Below, piece after piece: positions 24,201-34,507 of a DNA stretch of 64,000 bases. The notes beneath the pieces are model-generated. The model ran no database searches. It had not been told where the DNA came from and was given only the letters and a program-made list of their open reading frames with translations. How positions within the stretch are numbered: the first letter of the stretch is position 1; each line of letters starts with the position of its first letter. Location: NCBI GenBank assembly GCA_026874595.1, contig CM049307.1, forward strand, positions 63,020,370 to 63,084,369, in the 5' to 3' direction. This DNA comes from Sipunculus nudus. Lineage: Eukaryota > Annelida > Sipuncula > Golfingiida > Sipunculidae. The position numbers and the translations under genes were made by a program.

Positions 24201-27200
24201 AATACAATTCTTCAGTTTCACTTCATGTGTACATTAAACTTATATTTTATTTTATTCTTTTCCAAGTTTTATTTTCTTGTTTGAGCAGCCAGGATGTTAC
24301 ATTTGTGTACCAGCTGATATAGTAAGGCCTGGCAGATGGCTGTGGCTGTTCAAGTTAGCTTAGTTCTGTCACATGAAAGACTATGGCTGACTGGTTTATA
24401 ATTAATCATTAATGGACTGCTCTTGTATTTGTACAGAAAATTACTTTTATCATGTGTAAGGGCATGCTGATAAGAAAAAAATCTCCTCACATCGATGACT
24501 CATGTTGTTAGTCATACCTTAGCAGCTGAGTGGAATTTGTTTTCATAAAGCACCCCACATCTTCCCCAGTTCTTGTCACTTCAGGATTGTTAACATCATG
24601 AGTGAGTTGTCACAGTAATCATTTTTATTTCCCATGAATGGCCAGACCACAGAAAGTGATCTTGTTGGCCCTGCTGTGGCAATGCTGCCACTTCGTAAGT
24701 GGTGACTGATTAGATCTCCAGAGCCACTGGGGGCAGCAGTTGTCCAGATATTGTCTCATGTGTATTGCTTTCTATAGGGGATCATGTAGAGCCAACCTGC
24801 TGTCACTTTAAACATACTGTTGTGGGCCACATGTGGTGGTATGACTGGTTGCATTGTGTGGGTGCTTTGAACACAAACATGAGTTGGCATTCTTTTTAAA
24901 AGTCATTGTTTGTTTATGAGATAGCATTTATGTGTTTTGACAACTGATCTAACAGAAGTGAGTTGCTTTATATTAACACACATAAAAAGTAGAAGTATTT
25001 ATTATACAACAAAACACAGTATTATAATATATTGATTATTTTGTCGAGCGAGGCATTCAGTAGGAAAAATAATAATAATGTGCACAGTTTGTCATCTTTT
25101 GTTATTTTGTACTTTGGCATCTTTTAATAATATTTCTATGTAAGATGACAGTTCATGTAACTTATTTTGTAATGAAGTGATCATTTGAAAACAGTCATGC
25201 AGTTAAACTTGTATGGTAATAATGTTGTTGAGATCATGATAATGTAGTGTGGGACCTGTGGGGAAGACAGTAGGTAGTCTTAATTCATAGGTGGTCTGTT
25301 TATACAGGTCAGTTTTAACATGTGAATGGCCTTAATAAACAGGTGCCACTGTAATTGAATATGTAATTAAGTAAAACAGGAAAAGAAACACTCCTGTAAT
25401 TAAATATATGACTAGAATAGCAATATCCACAAAAACAATACATTGCTACTGGGTCCACACCTGTACTTGTATCTGCACCAAAAATTGATGAGATCTTTCC
25501 TGCCAGTGTTTGCGTGCAGAACAGCACTAGTTTAATGGAATGTGTTCTGTAGGTTTTTGCATAATCCTGCTGACATTAAACAGACACACTTGGGGAAACA
25601 TAACCTCTCTTAGCTAGTTGAAAAGGGCATCACAATATTGGAGTATAGTAAAAGTGAATACTAATCATTTGTAACAGATTGGTGGCAAGACTTTTCTCCT
25701 GATGGATGCTTTTGTGTTATTAAAATAAAATTAGAAAAAAAACAACATTAAATTGAAAGCAGTTAGATTTGGAATAAACTTATGATATAAACATCAAATC
25801 TCAAGTTATTTAATGATCCTCTCAGGACTATTGCTACTTTAAATACTGTTATTTATTTATTTAATTTTTGTTGACAGTGAACGCCTCAGGTCACATGGAT
25901 TAGAATCTACAGGAAAACTGCAGATATCACCAGAAAGGGTAAGCAAGCACATATACCTCCACAGCATACATCATTTTCACCTGGTCATTGTAATAATTTA
26001 AGCACCAAATTCCACTGATACTTCCATCCATCATCTGCTTCTGTTGGGTCCACATTTGAAATTATTTATTTCCACCAACCATCATGTTTTGTACTGTCTG
26101 GATGTTACATATGACCTTCCTATGGTCATTAAACATGATACAAGATTTCTTCTTTTTTTTCAAGAAAAAAACACATTCTAGGTTTATCCATTCTAATATA
26201 ACCTTTTCCTTAGGGTAGGATACTTGGCAAAACCCCTATATTAAAAAATCAATAAAAAATTGGGATTTTTTAAGTCAATGAAAAAAAAATTACTTTCAGT
26301 TTTAAGGTACAGAGAAACATGATTGAGGAAAAATAAAATCTTGAGATTGAGGTATTGTCATTTAGTTTCATATAGATCCAACTAAAATGTGGATAAATGT
26401 TAGTAGATTCTTCAAATGGTGTGATACATCAATGAAAAATTTATATACCCTCGGAAAGTACACTGTGCCAGGTTTAAAATAATGAATACTAAATGGGTCT
26501 ATCATGAATTTAAAAAGTTTTTTAATTGATTTTAGATGTAGGGCTTCTTGCCAATTGTCCTACCTTAACTGACACTGTTAATCTTATGTGGCTCTCACAG
26601 GACGTTACAGTCAGGAGATCTTGTGTTCATATCTTAGGGGGGACAGGGGGATTTTTCAGAGTCAGGGCCCCCACCCAGGGTGAGCACTCTGCAGGCTTAA
26701 TGGGCAGTCTGTCCCCATGTTTCAAAAGCTAGTGCACATTTCAGGGGTCCTGGGTGGTATGACAGAGCAAAGGGGACAATTACATAGCCAGGGCCCATAG
26801 GTAAAGTAGTCACTGGACCTTGTTAACACCAAGATACAGAATGAGAGGAATCGTGTAATACGGCCCTGTCATGTATTCTGAAACTGGAATGGAATTTTGC
26901 AGAAAGTGCATATACTTAAAGATAAGCTAGCATTAAAAAGTAGAGGCATTTATATTTAAAACAATGTTCCATCCTTGCCTAGTGCCAGTATTTTTGTGTT
27001 CCTAGTGTTGTCATTAACAAAGGTTATACAATAGTTTATATATGCCAGCATTTTTTTTAACATTCATTTTTCAGATTCAGTCGTCTAATATCAACTGTCC
27101 ATATGTAATAGGGGTAACAGAAACTGGTAAAATACTTATATTTTCTTTGTTGTAAATTTACACATGATATTTTCTTTGTGTGAAACTATATTTTATATAC

Positions 27201-30200
27201 TCATTTGTCTGTAATATTGGGATGCTTTTGTACTATTGCCATGAGAATTCACTTGAAAAGTGACCATTTGCCATCCACAATGTGGAAAAGAAACATTTGA
27301 TGGAGTCATTGCTGTGGAATATTTATATATTGATCTGAAGTTACTACAATGTAATGAAATCTTCAGATCTTAGTATTTTCTTTAATGATTTATGATATGT
27401 AAAAAATATATTTTTAAATCATTTATTTACTATATATGTTATTACAGTTATGTATAAAATTAACCCTGACTATCTTCAGATATTTGACTTCACTGCTGAT
27501 GACCTTCAGGACCTTGGGGAGATTGGGCGGGGAGCTTATGGCACTGTAAACAAAATGTACCATGAACAGAGCAACACTGTAATGGCAGTCAAGGTCAGTT
27601 CCATACACACAAGGTCACTGCCTTAAACACTCAAGGTCAGTACCATAAAAACCTGAGATCAAGCTTTTTCTTAAGTACCTTAAAAAATTTTTGTTTTAGT
27701 TATAATTGATTGATTTTTCAGATTTTTTTCAGTTTCAACTATAACATATCTTCACTAATTGCGTTTCTTAACAAACCTAGTGACATGCAACACAAACAAG
27801 ATGCCACACAAACTTTGAACAGAGCTCTAGTTGGTGTCTGTGTCCTGTTTCACTCAGATACCTTCCCAAAGTGGTTGTTATCACTGGTGCATGAGAGTAA
27901 ACAGCTCTACATCAAGTTAAAAAAATTCAATTCACTTTACAATTCTCAAAGCATATACTACAGCCTTGTGGGGATTTCAGATCTGAACATTTTCTAGTTT
28001 CAAGTATACCCAGCTGAGGAATTTATCTGGTGTCAGGGGTCTGAATTCTGGTGTAGTACTCTTCAACTGTATGTTGAACTTGAAATAGCAGTGTAGCATG
28101 CTTGCTTTACATGGTGAGAAAATCCTGAGCGTTAGGCAAAAATAATAAAAAGGAATGGTTCTCAGGCACTTTTTTTCAGAAATCAATGCAGGCGGGCAGT
28201 TTATTTATTTTTATTATTTTAGGATGTTTCAATAAAAATGTCAAATGATAAGGGAAAGGCATGATAATAACAGATTTATTTTGCTAAACAAGCAAAAGCA
28301 CTACATAAAAAAGGAAATTGTATGATTTTATCTACTTGAAAGAAATATCGGAGCAGCTGCAGCTCAAAATCGATAAGTTTCTGTTGAAAATCGAAATAAA
28401 AATTTTTGATGCGGGAGGTTAAAATTGATGCGGGGAGTGCCTGAGGACCATACCTTTAATTTTTTTTGGCCTTACTTCATTAACTTAACTTGACCACAAA
28501 CATAGGCCATATCCATCAAGCTATGCCATCAATGGGCATAAAATGTCAGAACTTCAAAGAAAGTCAGGGGGATATGACATCAGTTCTGATCATTTACCTT
28601 AACTGACATTTCAAATCAAGAAGTGCATGGGTATTGCTGTACCTTAAATATGTGATACCAATGAAAGTCAACTAATATCAGATGGAAGTATGCTTCCACT
28701 GAATGTTTTCTTGTGAGACCAGGATGATGAATAATATGAAATCTCAGCCTTAGAACACTAACTAATCCTTTTGATGTATGATGACAGGTCTAGTTTTGCA
28801 TTAAATCTCTGACTCCCATTGCACAAATCAAGTCTATTGCTGAGACCGGGTGCTGGTTGTCCCAGTGCACTGAGGCGTAACTGGTCTTGTGACCCCTCCC
28901 CTGTTGTATGAAGGATGGCCTTTTCCTAATGGTACTTGCTATAGGGGTGTTCACCGAGACCTGATATATATGAATATTAATGTTGTTACAGAGGATACGT
29001 TCTACGGTGGACGAGAAGGAACAGAAGCAGCTGCTGATGGACCTGGAGGTGGTGATGAAGAGTAACGATTGTCCATGTATTGTACAGTTCTTTGGAGCGC
29101 TCTTCAAAGAGGTCAGACACAACTTCCTTGTTCCTAAAGTGTCACTTATCTAAAATAAGATAAATCAGGTCAAAGGTTGGCAGACTGTTTTCCCAGAGGT
29201 CCACATGACACATCCGCCACTTCCTGATGGGCCACAATTGACAAAAATAAAAAATATTCTCTCTAAAATTACTAAGTATTCCATATAAAACTCCATTGAT
29301 TGTTATAATCTGTTACTGTTTACAACGTTTCACTTTAGTCTCAGTCAGGGCATTTTTCTATATGGATATGCCTGGGACTGCACAACTACTGCCCGAAGTA
29401 AATTCAAAACTTGATAGAAATAAAGAAATAAGGTTTGTAAATGTAAATTAATGGTAGTATCACTTGGGACTTTACCTGTTGGTGAAAAGATGGGTAGTAT
29501 CATTTCCTTTACCATATATTCCTCATATAGGTATGTTTCATTATTTAAAGTGAATTATTATAGTTATTTTCTTATGATTTTACAGGGAGATTGCTGGATC
29601 TGTATGGAGCTGATGTCGGTGTCATTAGACAAGATATACAAGTTTATTTACGGGCCTTTAGCACAGAGCATACCAGAAGAAATATTAGGAAAAATAACAG
29701 TAGCAGTAAGTACTTAGTACAGTTTCATGTACGTGTAGAATCAGTCTGTGGATATTCTTTTAGTTCAAGACTTCTAATCAAGATAAATAGCTATTGTAAA
29801 AGTTAAAGTGATGTTTTTGAGAATGAGGAGACCTCATTTGACCGTGTGCAAGTCCAAAGCAACAGCATCTGCCTGTTGTTGGTGTCTTGTATTTTCATTA
29901 AATGTAACAAATATATCAAGGCTTGATATAAACTTTTGAAAGTACTTGCCTTGTCTGGCAAGTAACATCTAGCTTTTACTTGCCCATCATGAATTTTTTA
30001 CTTTCCCCACAAATATTTTTTATTGTATTCAAGAACACAAAGATCCTTTTTCAAGCCTTTACTTGGATTAAGGTGTATGTTGGACCCATTTGCCCAGTGG
30101 GGCAAGTAGGAGGAGACTTTTAGTTGCCCTACCATTTTTCTGGAACATTCACTTGCCCTGGGCAAGCGGTTAACGATTTAATGTTGAGCCCTGTACATGC

Positions 30201-33200
30201 ATAAAAGGCCTTTTATCTTTTTGAATACAGAATAGAATTTTGTATGTTCTTAAACTGTAAAATTGTTTAAGTGTTTTCATTGCTACAAAGTAATACCTGC
30301 AAATTTATAGATATACATGAAAGTGTTTTGAAGGTTTCTGATTGTATTGGCAGTTTCAGGCTGTTTTATTTAAACCTGGTAAAACATTTATGTTCATTTA
30401 TCTTCCACTTTTCCTTTTGCAGACAGTTAAAGCATTGAATTATTTAAAAGAAAAATTGAAAATTATTCATAGAGGTAAGTAAAGTATAATTAATTTCTTA
30501 TTATTGTGAATACTTGTGTAAATAACAGACTGATTAACAATTTTATCTATTGTTAGCTGTACAGTATACACAATTCCAAATGACCTGGATTGTGTTGAAA
30601 ATATATATAAATCCTTAAATCAAGATAAATTTTCATGATTATTATATTGATATATATATATATATATATACATTATTATTAATATTTAATATTAACATTT
30701 ATTTCATCATCTTAATACTCATTTGGTTATAAATTGAGGTTTGAGGCCCATGTAGAATTGATACTGTGTTCACCATTAAGAGATCAGAACTGACAGCAGT
30801 TCATATGATGGATAATTTCACAAAGGTTTCAATAGAGGGATTTAACACTAAAAAAAAATGTTGTAAAAGCAAAATAAACCATTGCTGAAAGGAAATATAA
30901 TCTGTAATGTGCGTGTACTGTATTCAGATGTGAAGCCCTCCAACATTCTGCTGGACAAGTCGGGGAACATCAAACTTTGTGATTTTGGTATCAGCGGACA
31001 GCTGGTGGATTCCATAGCCAAGACCAGGGACGCAGGCTGCAGGCCATACATGGCCGTCAGTACCTCTTGTATTTATGTTCAGGCAAACATTATGCAGTTG
31101 GGGTAAAAGACATTACAGGTTCTTGTGTTGGGACAGGTCTGCACACTATCATAGAGGACAGGTTTTCCATGGGCCAAGTTCAAACATGGCCAGGTTTTCA
31201 ATGCGCCAAGCTAGATAGGTAGATGGTGCTGGGGTAGACCCTTTGCAAAATAATGTTAAATTTCTTGGGAATATGGGGGAAAATATTGAAAAATTAATCT
31301 TAATGGGATACACTTGGCATGTTTCCCGCCCTGTTAAAATGGTAAACCATTGCCAAATTGTATTGAAAATTGGTTATTGACCTCATAATATCTACTTGGG
31401 CATCACATGAAATAAAGCAGTGGCTATTCAAAATTTTTCAGAGTTGTGGCATTATAATCTTGTGTTTTAAAAAACACTCATAGCAATGTTAATCAGGGTT
31501 GCATATTGAGTCTGTTAGATAGAAAAGTAGAATATTTCTGTAAATCAGATCTTCAGTAAAGCTATGATCCTCAGAGAAAGCAATATGCTGGAGTATGCCT
31601 GTTCTTAAAACAAATCTGCTGAATGTCTATTATTTTGTGAAGATTTCAAAGTACATTTTGTGAATTGTAATAAAGTCATCATTAACTATCATAAAGAAAT
31701 ACCTTGCACTTGGTATATGTTAATTAAAACAAGTCACCCATCTTATTCAAATCTAAAATGCTTTGCCAGCTTTACTTCTCTAGCAAATATTTAGATTAAT
31801 GGTCATATGTGAGCTTTACAATAATAGAATTTAGTAAATAAATTTTCAGAGAAACTACATACAGGTTATTGACATTCCATTGAATGTGATTTAAATTTAC
31901 TTGCAGCCTGAAAGGATAGACCCTAAATGTTCACAAAGGGGGTATGATGTGCGATCTGATGTGTGGAGTTTAGGCATCACTCTGGTGAGTCTTAAATAGT
32001 AATACAGAAGGATAACATAGTAAAAGTTAAGGCTAAGGTTAAGATCTGATTGACTATCATATTCTATAAACTCTTTAAGTTCTCATTACAAAACTATGAA
32101 TGGATTTTGAATTATCTTGGTTTTCTTGCTCGCCAGATAGTTGTTTATTATGTTTGAGTCTTATTTGTGTACTCTGTTAAGTAAATATTTTGTTCAGAGG
32201 AAAATATTTGACTGATTCTGGATTCAAAACAAATGTTGGTGGCACACATGTCTGGCAATCCTACCGCTTAACTAGAAAAACAAGCTTCGCCAGCTAGACA
32301 GTTCAGTCCACTTTAAAGTGCAGCCTGTTACAACTGAAAGAAGTTCTAGTCCATGTGTTGTTGTATGCAAAATGTTCATTGGAAGTATACAGGGTTATGG
32401 TTTTTTGGCACTGAAATTCCATTTAAGGGTTTTAAGACTTACAAGATTCATACAATTTTACCTTCAGGTGGAACTTGCGACTGGTAGATTTCCATATCCA
32501 AAATGGAACAGTGTATTTGACCAACTGACCCAGGTGGTGCAAGGAGCACCACCTCAACTCCAAGAGAATGATCCACGATTTTCTCAAGACTTCACCAACT
32601 TTGTAAATACATGGTGAGGAACATTATGTACATTTGAACCATAAGTATACAACCACATCAATTTTACAAGTGTTCATGTGACCTGTAATGCTGTAAGGCC
32701 AGAATTTATTCTTTGGTTTACAAACATGTTTGACAAAAGTGATAGGTAGGAGGTAGGGAAAAAAAATTGGAACAAACCTGGATACTGGTGTTCGTGAATC
32801 CTGTATTCTACAGTTGGGTTTTAAATTTATTTTTATATGGCACTATATAAACCTATATAAAATATATAAAATAATATATAAGCATTAAAATATTATCATT
32901 ATCCTCCTGACAAATGTCCACTGACAAACAAAAGCAAGCTAAAATGAGTTTATTAGCCAATCATAAGGGTCTAACGTTTGAGGTGATCTAATACACATGG
33001 TCACTCAACATTTTATTTGTCAACAACTGTTTTGGATTCGGTGACGCAATATAAAAGGAAAAAAAGTCAAAATGACAATTTTTTTTCTGAAATGAGGAAA
33101 TCAGAGGTTGGTGGGTTCGTAAACCGAAAAATTTAAAAAACTCTGGCCTAACTTAGGTGGAATACTGCAGCACCTCAGTTTGAAGCTTTGCTGTAGACTG

Positions 33201-34507
33201 GTTTAGCATACTAATGGTTGTAGATATATTGTCATGAAGGCTGTCTTTTTAACAAAGTTTAAATAACCTGGCCTGCTTCCCTTTAATATTAGAGCCATCA
33301 GTTTATGAAGGATGCTACATCATGCTTATAAAAACTGCTACAATTCTCCATTGGCTGATAACTGTTTTCTTTCTTGTTTTCAGTTTAACAAAGGACTATG
33401 AAATGAGGCCCAAGTACAACAAGCTGTTGGTGAGTGGAGTATTATTGATCTGTCAGATTTAAACCATGTAAATATGTTAAAGCTGTTTAAAAACCTGCTA
33501 ATCAATATCAAATATTGCAGTCTCAGGAAAACAATAAGAAACTAGAAATTTGCATTCTGAGAAATGCAAGCCTCCGCCATGTTGGAGGTCCATATGGATG
33601 CCCCCAAAACTCTTGTTTGCATTCACTTATTCAGCCCATATTCCCAGATTCATTCATGCATAAGTGACTGTACATTTGTGAATTATCCTTGATGATGTTC
33701 CTGAATCTCGATCATGTGCCAGATCCACACCAATATCTTAATTGATTCTTCTTGGGCCAATTGCCAAAATGTGTTAAGTTGTGAACAAACACACACACAC
33801 ACACAAACAAACGGGGATGAACTCATACCCTTCTGGTGGAGGCAAATATAGCGCACTCTGGAATACAATAATAAACAAAACTTGTTTGTAACAGTATCAG
33901 TATTCTTGGCTTTTTAACGGTCTAATTTAATAGTCAATGATATTATTTGTGTAATAACCTGCTAGCTTTTGTTGACAGTTCTCATGCAAACACATTCAAC
34001 AAGGATATCTGGTGGCATGTCAAACAAACCAGAGTTTTGCAAAAGGCGATTTGCAACTAGTGACCTTTAAAATTCCACACATATTTTACCAACCACCTTG
34101 GGTTAATTTGTTTTCCTTTTGTCAACATTGCTGTTTTTACTTACAGCTTGTAGATACGTCTGTCACAGAGGCATTATAAGAACCTTTCTTAATAGGAATT
34201 ACCTGGAGTTCATTAATATTAATGCACAGAAATCAAGAAATCACATACATTCAAAATAAAAGGTGGGTTAACAGCTAGCTTTAGCACATTTGTGATTAGA
34301 ATGCCAATTTTTTGTGAAGGCACATGCTAACTTCTGCATTTAAGTTTCCAATGTTGATGATGTTGCGTTTGTTTTTAGAGACACCGTTTCATCAGGAAAT
34401 ACGAAGATTCTGATGTCCAGGTTGATGTGGCGGGATATGTCAGTCAGGTGTTGGCAAAAATGCCTGCCGACCGATACACCACAGATCAAAGTAGTAGTAA
34501 CTCATGA
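15247..34507 (+). CDS. Dual-specificity MAP kinase kinase 4 (MKK4/MAP2K4), 12 exons
   Basis: Phosphorylates Thr and Tyr in JNK (and p38) activation loops in stress and immune signalling, in cytoplasm and nucleus. Exons: 15247-15280, 20163-20271, 25878-25938, 27480-27593, 28992-29111, 29586-29705, 30423-30474, 30928-31055, 31907-31984, 32468-32613, 33384-33429, 34379-34507 (TGA). They give 1137 nt and 378 residues (human about 399) with all phases consistent. Visible motifs: MAPK-docking D-site RRKNLKLTF 14-22; Gly loop GRGAYG 84-89; ATP lysine 106 in MAVK; HRD 202-204; DFG 222-224; activation loop Ser232 and Thr236 in SIAKT, the sites phosphorylated by MAP3Ks; APE 246-248; kinase C-lobe ending in a DVD-like docking region (about 316-362). 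All key catalytic residues are present, so it should be active. The MKK4 rather than MKK7 or MKK3/6 identity rests on near-identity of the core with recalled MKK4 sequences. Exon 1 is the least certain part. Confidence 0.96.
18302..18449 (+). mobile_element. Mariner-type MITE, copy 2
   Basis: 148 bp bounded by TA, with inverted ends TAAAGTGGAACCTGTCT and the complement of TAAAGTGAAACTTGTGT. The inner part has AGACCACC and GGTGGTCT in inverted arrangement. Same family as 6773-6952. Confidence 0.75.
18580..19085 (+). repeat. Degenerate tandem element with CCGTCTGTCCGTC leader
   Basis: Starts with a GTATACCATCCGTCTGTCCG leader, then about three diverged units of roughly 130-160 bp. Each unit has a GGATTTTCA-like block and a CATATTTTATAAGGTCA.AG.TCAC block. 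The leader resembles that of 52197-53715. Confidence 0.55.
20163..20271 (+). CDS. MKK4 exon 2 (D-site)
   Basis: Codes the JNK-docking motif (RRKNLKLTF) and a Gln/Ser/Thr-rich linker to GHPTQ. The acceptor is CAGCAG (20160-20165), so splicing may start at 20163 or 20166 and add or drop one Ala just before the D-site. Ends with AT of an Ile codon before GTGAGT. Confidence 0.93.
20264..20385 (+). repeat. Diverged tandem copies of the exon 2 donor region
   Basis: CACAAATGTGAGTACTGCTT around the true donor is echoed by TTACAATTATGAGTACTG (to 20331) and CACAAATTGTAGTACTGCTT (to 20385). Spacing is about 50 and 52 bp. The later copies have lost a perfect GTGAGT. Confidence 0.6.
20815..20862 (-). repeat. 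Truncated tRNA-derived SINE head
   Basis: The minus strand reads GGGCAGCTGAGTGGGTAAAA then CGCTGGGCTCTC, close to a tRNA A-box region (AGCTCAGTGGGTAGAGCGC). No B-box follows, so only the 5' tRNA-like part remains. Confidence 0.5.
20912..21499 (-). mobile_element. Dispersed DNA element, copy 2 (8-bp target duplication)
   Basis: 588-bp reverse-complement partner of 1654-2228. It is flanked by perfect ACAATCCA duplications (20904-20911 and 21500-21507). In element orientation it begins AGAGTTATATCGACC and ends GGTCACGGCTATT, aligning base for base with copy 1 ends. The forward open frame 21103-21345 resembles the copy 1 frame with many substitutions. It lacks the pyrimidine array, which shows that the array is not part of the element. 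Confidence 0.87.
21893..22300. repeat. 54-bp minisatellite
   Basis: Units begin GATCATGAGTAACAGTGAGA at 21938, 21992 and 22046 (exact 54-bp steps) and 22101, then decay into GATGATGAACAG-type repeats to about 22300. The minus-strand frame 22048-22326 is a shadow of it. Confidence 0.9.
25245..25353 (+). mobile_element. Mariner-type MITE, copy 3 (shortened)
   Basis: TAGTGTGGGACCTGT at the left and the complement of TACAGTGGCACCTGT at the right. GGTGGTCTGTTTATACAGGT inside matches the other two copies. Confidence 0.6.
25878..25938 (+). CDS. MKK4 exon 3
   Basis: Completes Ile48 and codes ERLRSHGLESTGKLQISPER, the linker conserved in MKK4. Ends in phase 0 before GTAAGC. Confidence 0.94.
25939..27479. 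other. MKK4 intron 3
   Basis: 1.5 kb, AT-rich. A tRNA-SINE-like stretch near 26588-26640 (GTGGCTCTCACAGG; B-box-like GTGTTCATATCTT) is weak. No gene seen. Confidence 0.5.
27480..27593 (+). CDS. MKK4 exon 4 (Gly loop and ATP lysine)
   Basis: Codes IFDFTADDLQDLGEIGRGAY through MAVK (residues 69-106), phase 0 at both ends. Acceptor CTTCAG. The donor is GTCAGT, weaker than the usual GTRAGT. Confidence 0.96.
27590..27645 (+). repeat. Three tandem copies of the exon 4 splice donor
   Basis: CAAGGTCAGTTCCATA at the true donor is followed by CAAGGTCACTGCCTTA (from 27610) and CAAGGTCAGTACCATA (from 27632). Steps are 20 and 22 bp. The third copy keeps a full GTCAGT. Confidence 0.8.
27646..28134. other. 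MKK4 intron 4, left part
   Basis: No gene seen. The open frame 27710-27997 has no recognisable motif. Confidence 0.5.
28135..28471. mobile_element. Harbinger-like MITE (TTA target duplication)
   Basis: 337 bp flanked by TTA (28132-28134 and 28472-28474). The inverted ends are about 37 bp and share GGTTCTCAGGCACT / GGTCCTCAGGCACT. Its right inner part (GATGCGGGAGGTTAAAATTG) matches, inverted, the left inner part of 38986-40761. GGC-type ends with TTA duplication suggest PIF/Harbinger; this is inference. Confidence 0.75.
28992..29111 (+). CDS. MKK4 exon 5 (helix C)
   Basis: Residues 107-146: RIRSTVDEKEQKQLLMDLEV through FFGALFKE, phase 0 at both ends. Donor GTCAGA. Confidence 0.97.
29586..29705 (+). 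CDS. MKK4 exon 6 (hinge)
   Basis: Residues 147-186: GDCWICMELM hinge region to EEILGKITVA, phase 0 at both ends. Donor GTAAGT. Confidence 0.97.
29917..30193. mobile_element. Inverted-end repeat with ACTTGCC motifs
   Basis: Ends CAAGGCTTGATATAAA and, inverted, CAGGGCTCAACATTAAA. The inner part repeats ACTTGCC/GGCAAGT in both orientations. The class and target duplication are unclear. Confidence 0.55.
30423..30474 (+). CDS. MKK4 exon 7
   Basis: Residues 187-203 (TVKALNYLKEKLKIIHR) plus the first base of the HRD aspartate. Donor GTAAGT. Confidence 0.96.
30928..31055 (+). CDS. MKK4 exon 8 (catalytic and activation loops)
   Basis: Completes Asp204 of HRD, then VKPSNILL, DFG 222-224 and the activation loop SIAKT with Ser232 and Thr236, ending YMA. 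Donor GTCAGT. Confidence 0.97.
31056..31906. other. MKK4 intron 8
   Basis: 851 bp, no gene or clear repeat seen. Confidence 0.5.
31907..31984 (+). CDS. MKK4 exon 9
   Basis: PERIDPKCSQRGYDVRSDVW then SLGITL (247-272), with the Glu of APE and the DVWSLG helix F motif. Phase 0 at both ends. Confidence 0.96.
32468..32613 (+). CDS. MKK4 exon 10
   Basis: VELATGRFPYPKWNSVFDQL to FTNFVNT (273-320) and two bases of Cys321. Covers helix G and part of the C-lobe. Donor GTGAGG. Confidence 0.96.
33384..33429 (+). CDS. MKK4 exon 11
   Basis: Completes Cys321 and codes LTKDYEMRPKYNKLL, the RP-containing end of the kinase fold. Phase 0 end, donor GTGAGT. Confidence 0.95.
33530..33860 (+). repeat. Dispersed repeat family D, copy 1
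   Basis: Begins GAAACTAGAAATTTGCATTC and ends near a (CA)n tract with GGGATGAACTCATACC. Shares blocks such as GTGACTGTACATTTGTGAAT and TCCTTGATGA with 48421-49110 and, inverted, 51215-51495. Confidence 0.75.
33984..34284 (+). repeat. Dispersed repeat family F, copy 3
   Basis: Same block order as copies 1 and 2 (ATCTGGTGGCATGTCAAAC, GAGTTTTGCAAA, GTGACCTTTAAA, TTATAAGAACCTTTCTTAAT), ending ACAGCTAGCTTTAGC. It ends about 95 bp before MKK4 exon 12. Confidence 0.7.
34379..34507 (+). CDS. MKK4 exon 12 and stop
   Basis: Residues 337-378 (RHRFIRKYEDSDVQVDVAGY to a Ser-rich tail) and TGA at 34505-34507. The DVD-like docking segment lies at its start. Confidence 0.95.
   Translation, partial: RHRFIRKYEDSDVQVDVAGYVSQVLAKMPADRYTTDQSSSNS

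Larger units (their letters stand above)
20272..25877. other. MKK4 intron 2
   Basis: 5.6 kb. It starts with three diverged copies of the donor neighbourhood (20264-20385). It also holds a tRNA-like fragment, the second copy of the 8-bp-duplication element, a 54-bp minisatellite and a MITE. No other gene seen; the open frames at 22713 and 23571 have no recognisable motif. Confidence 0.6.
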
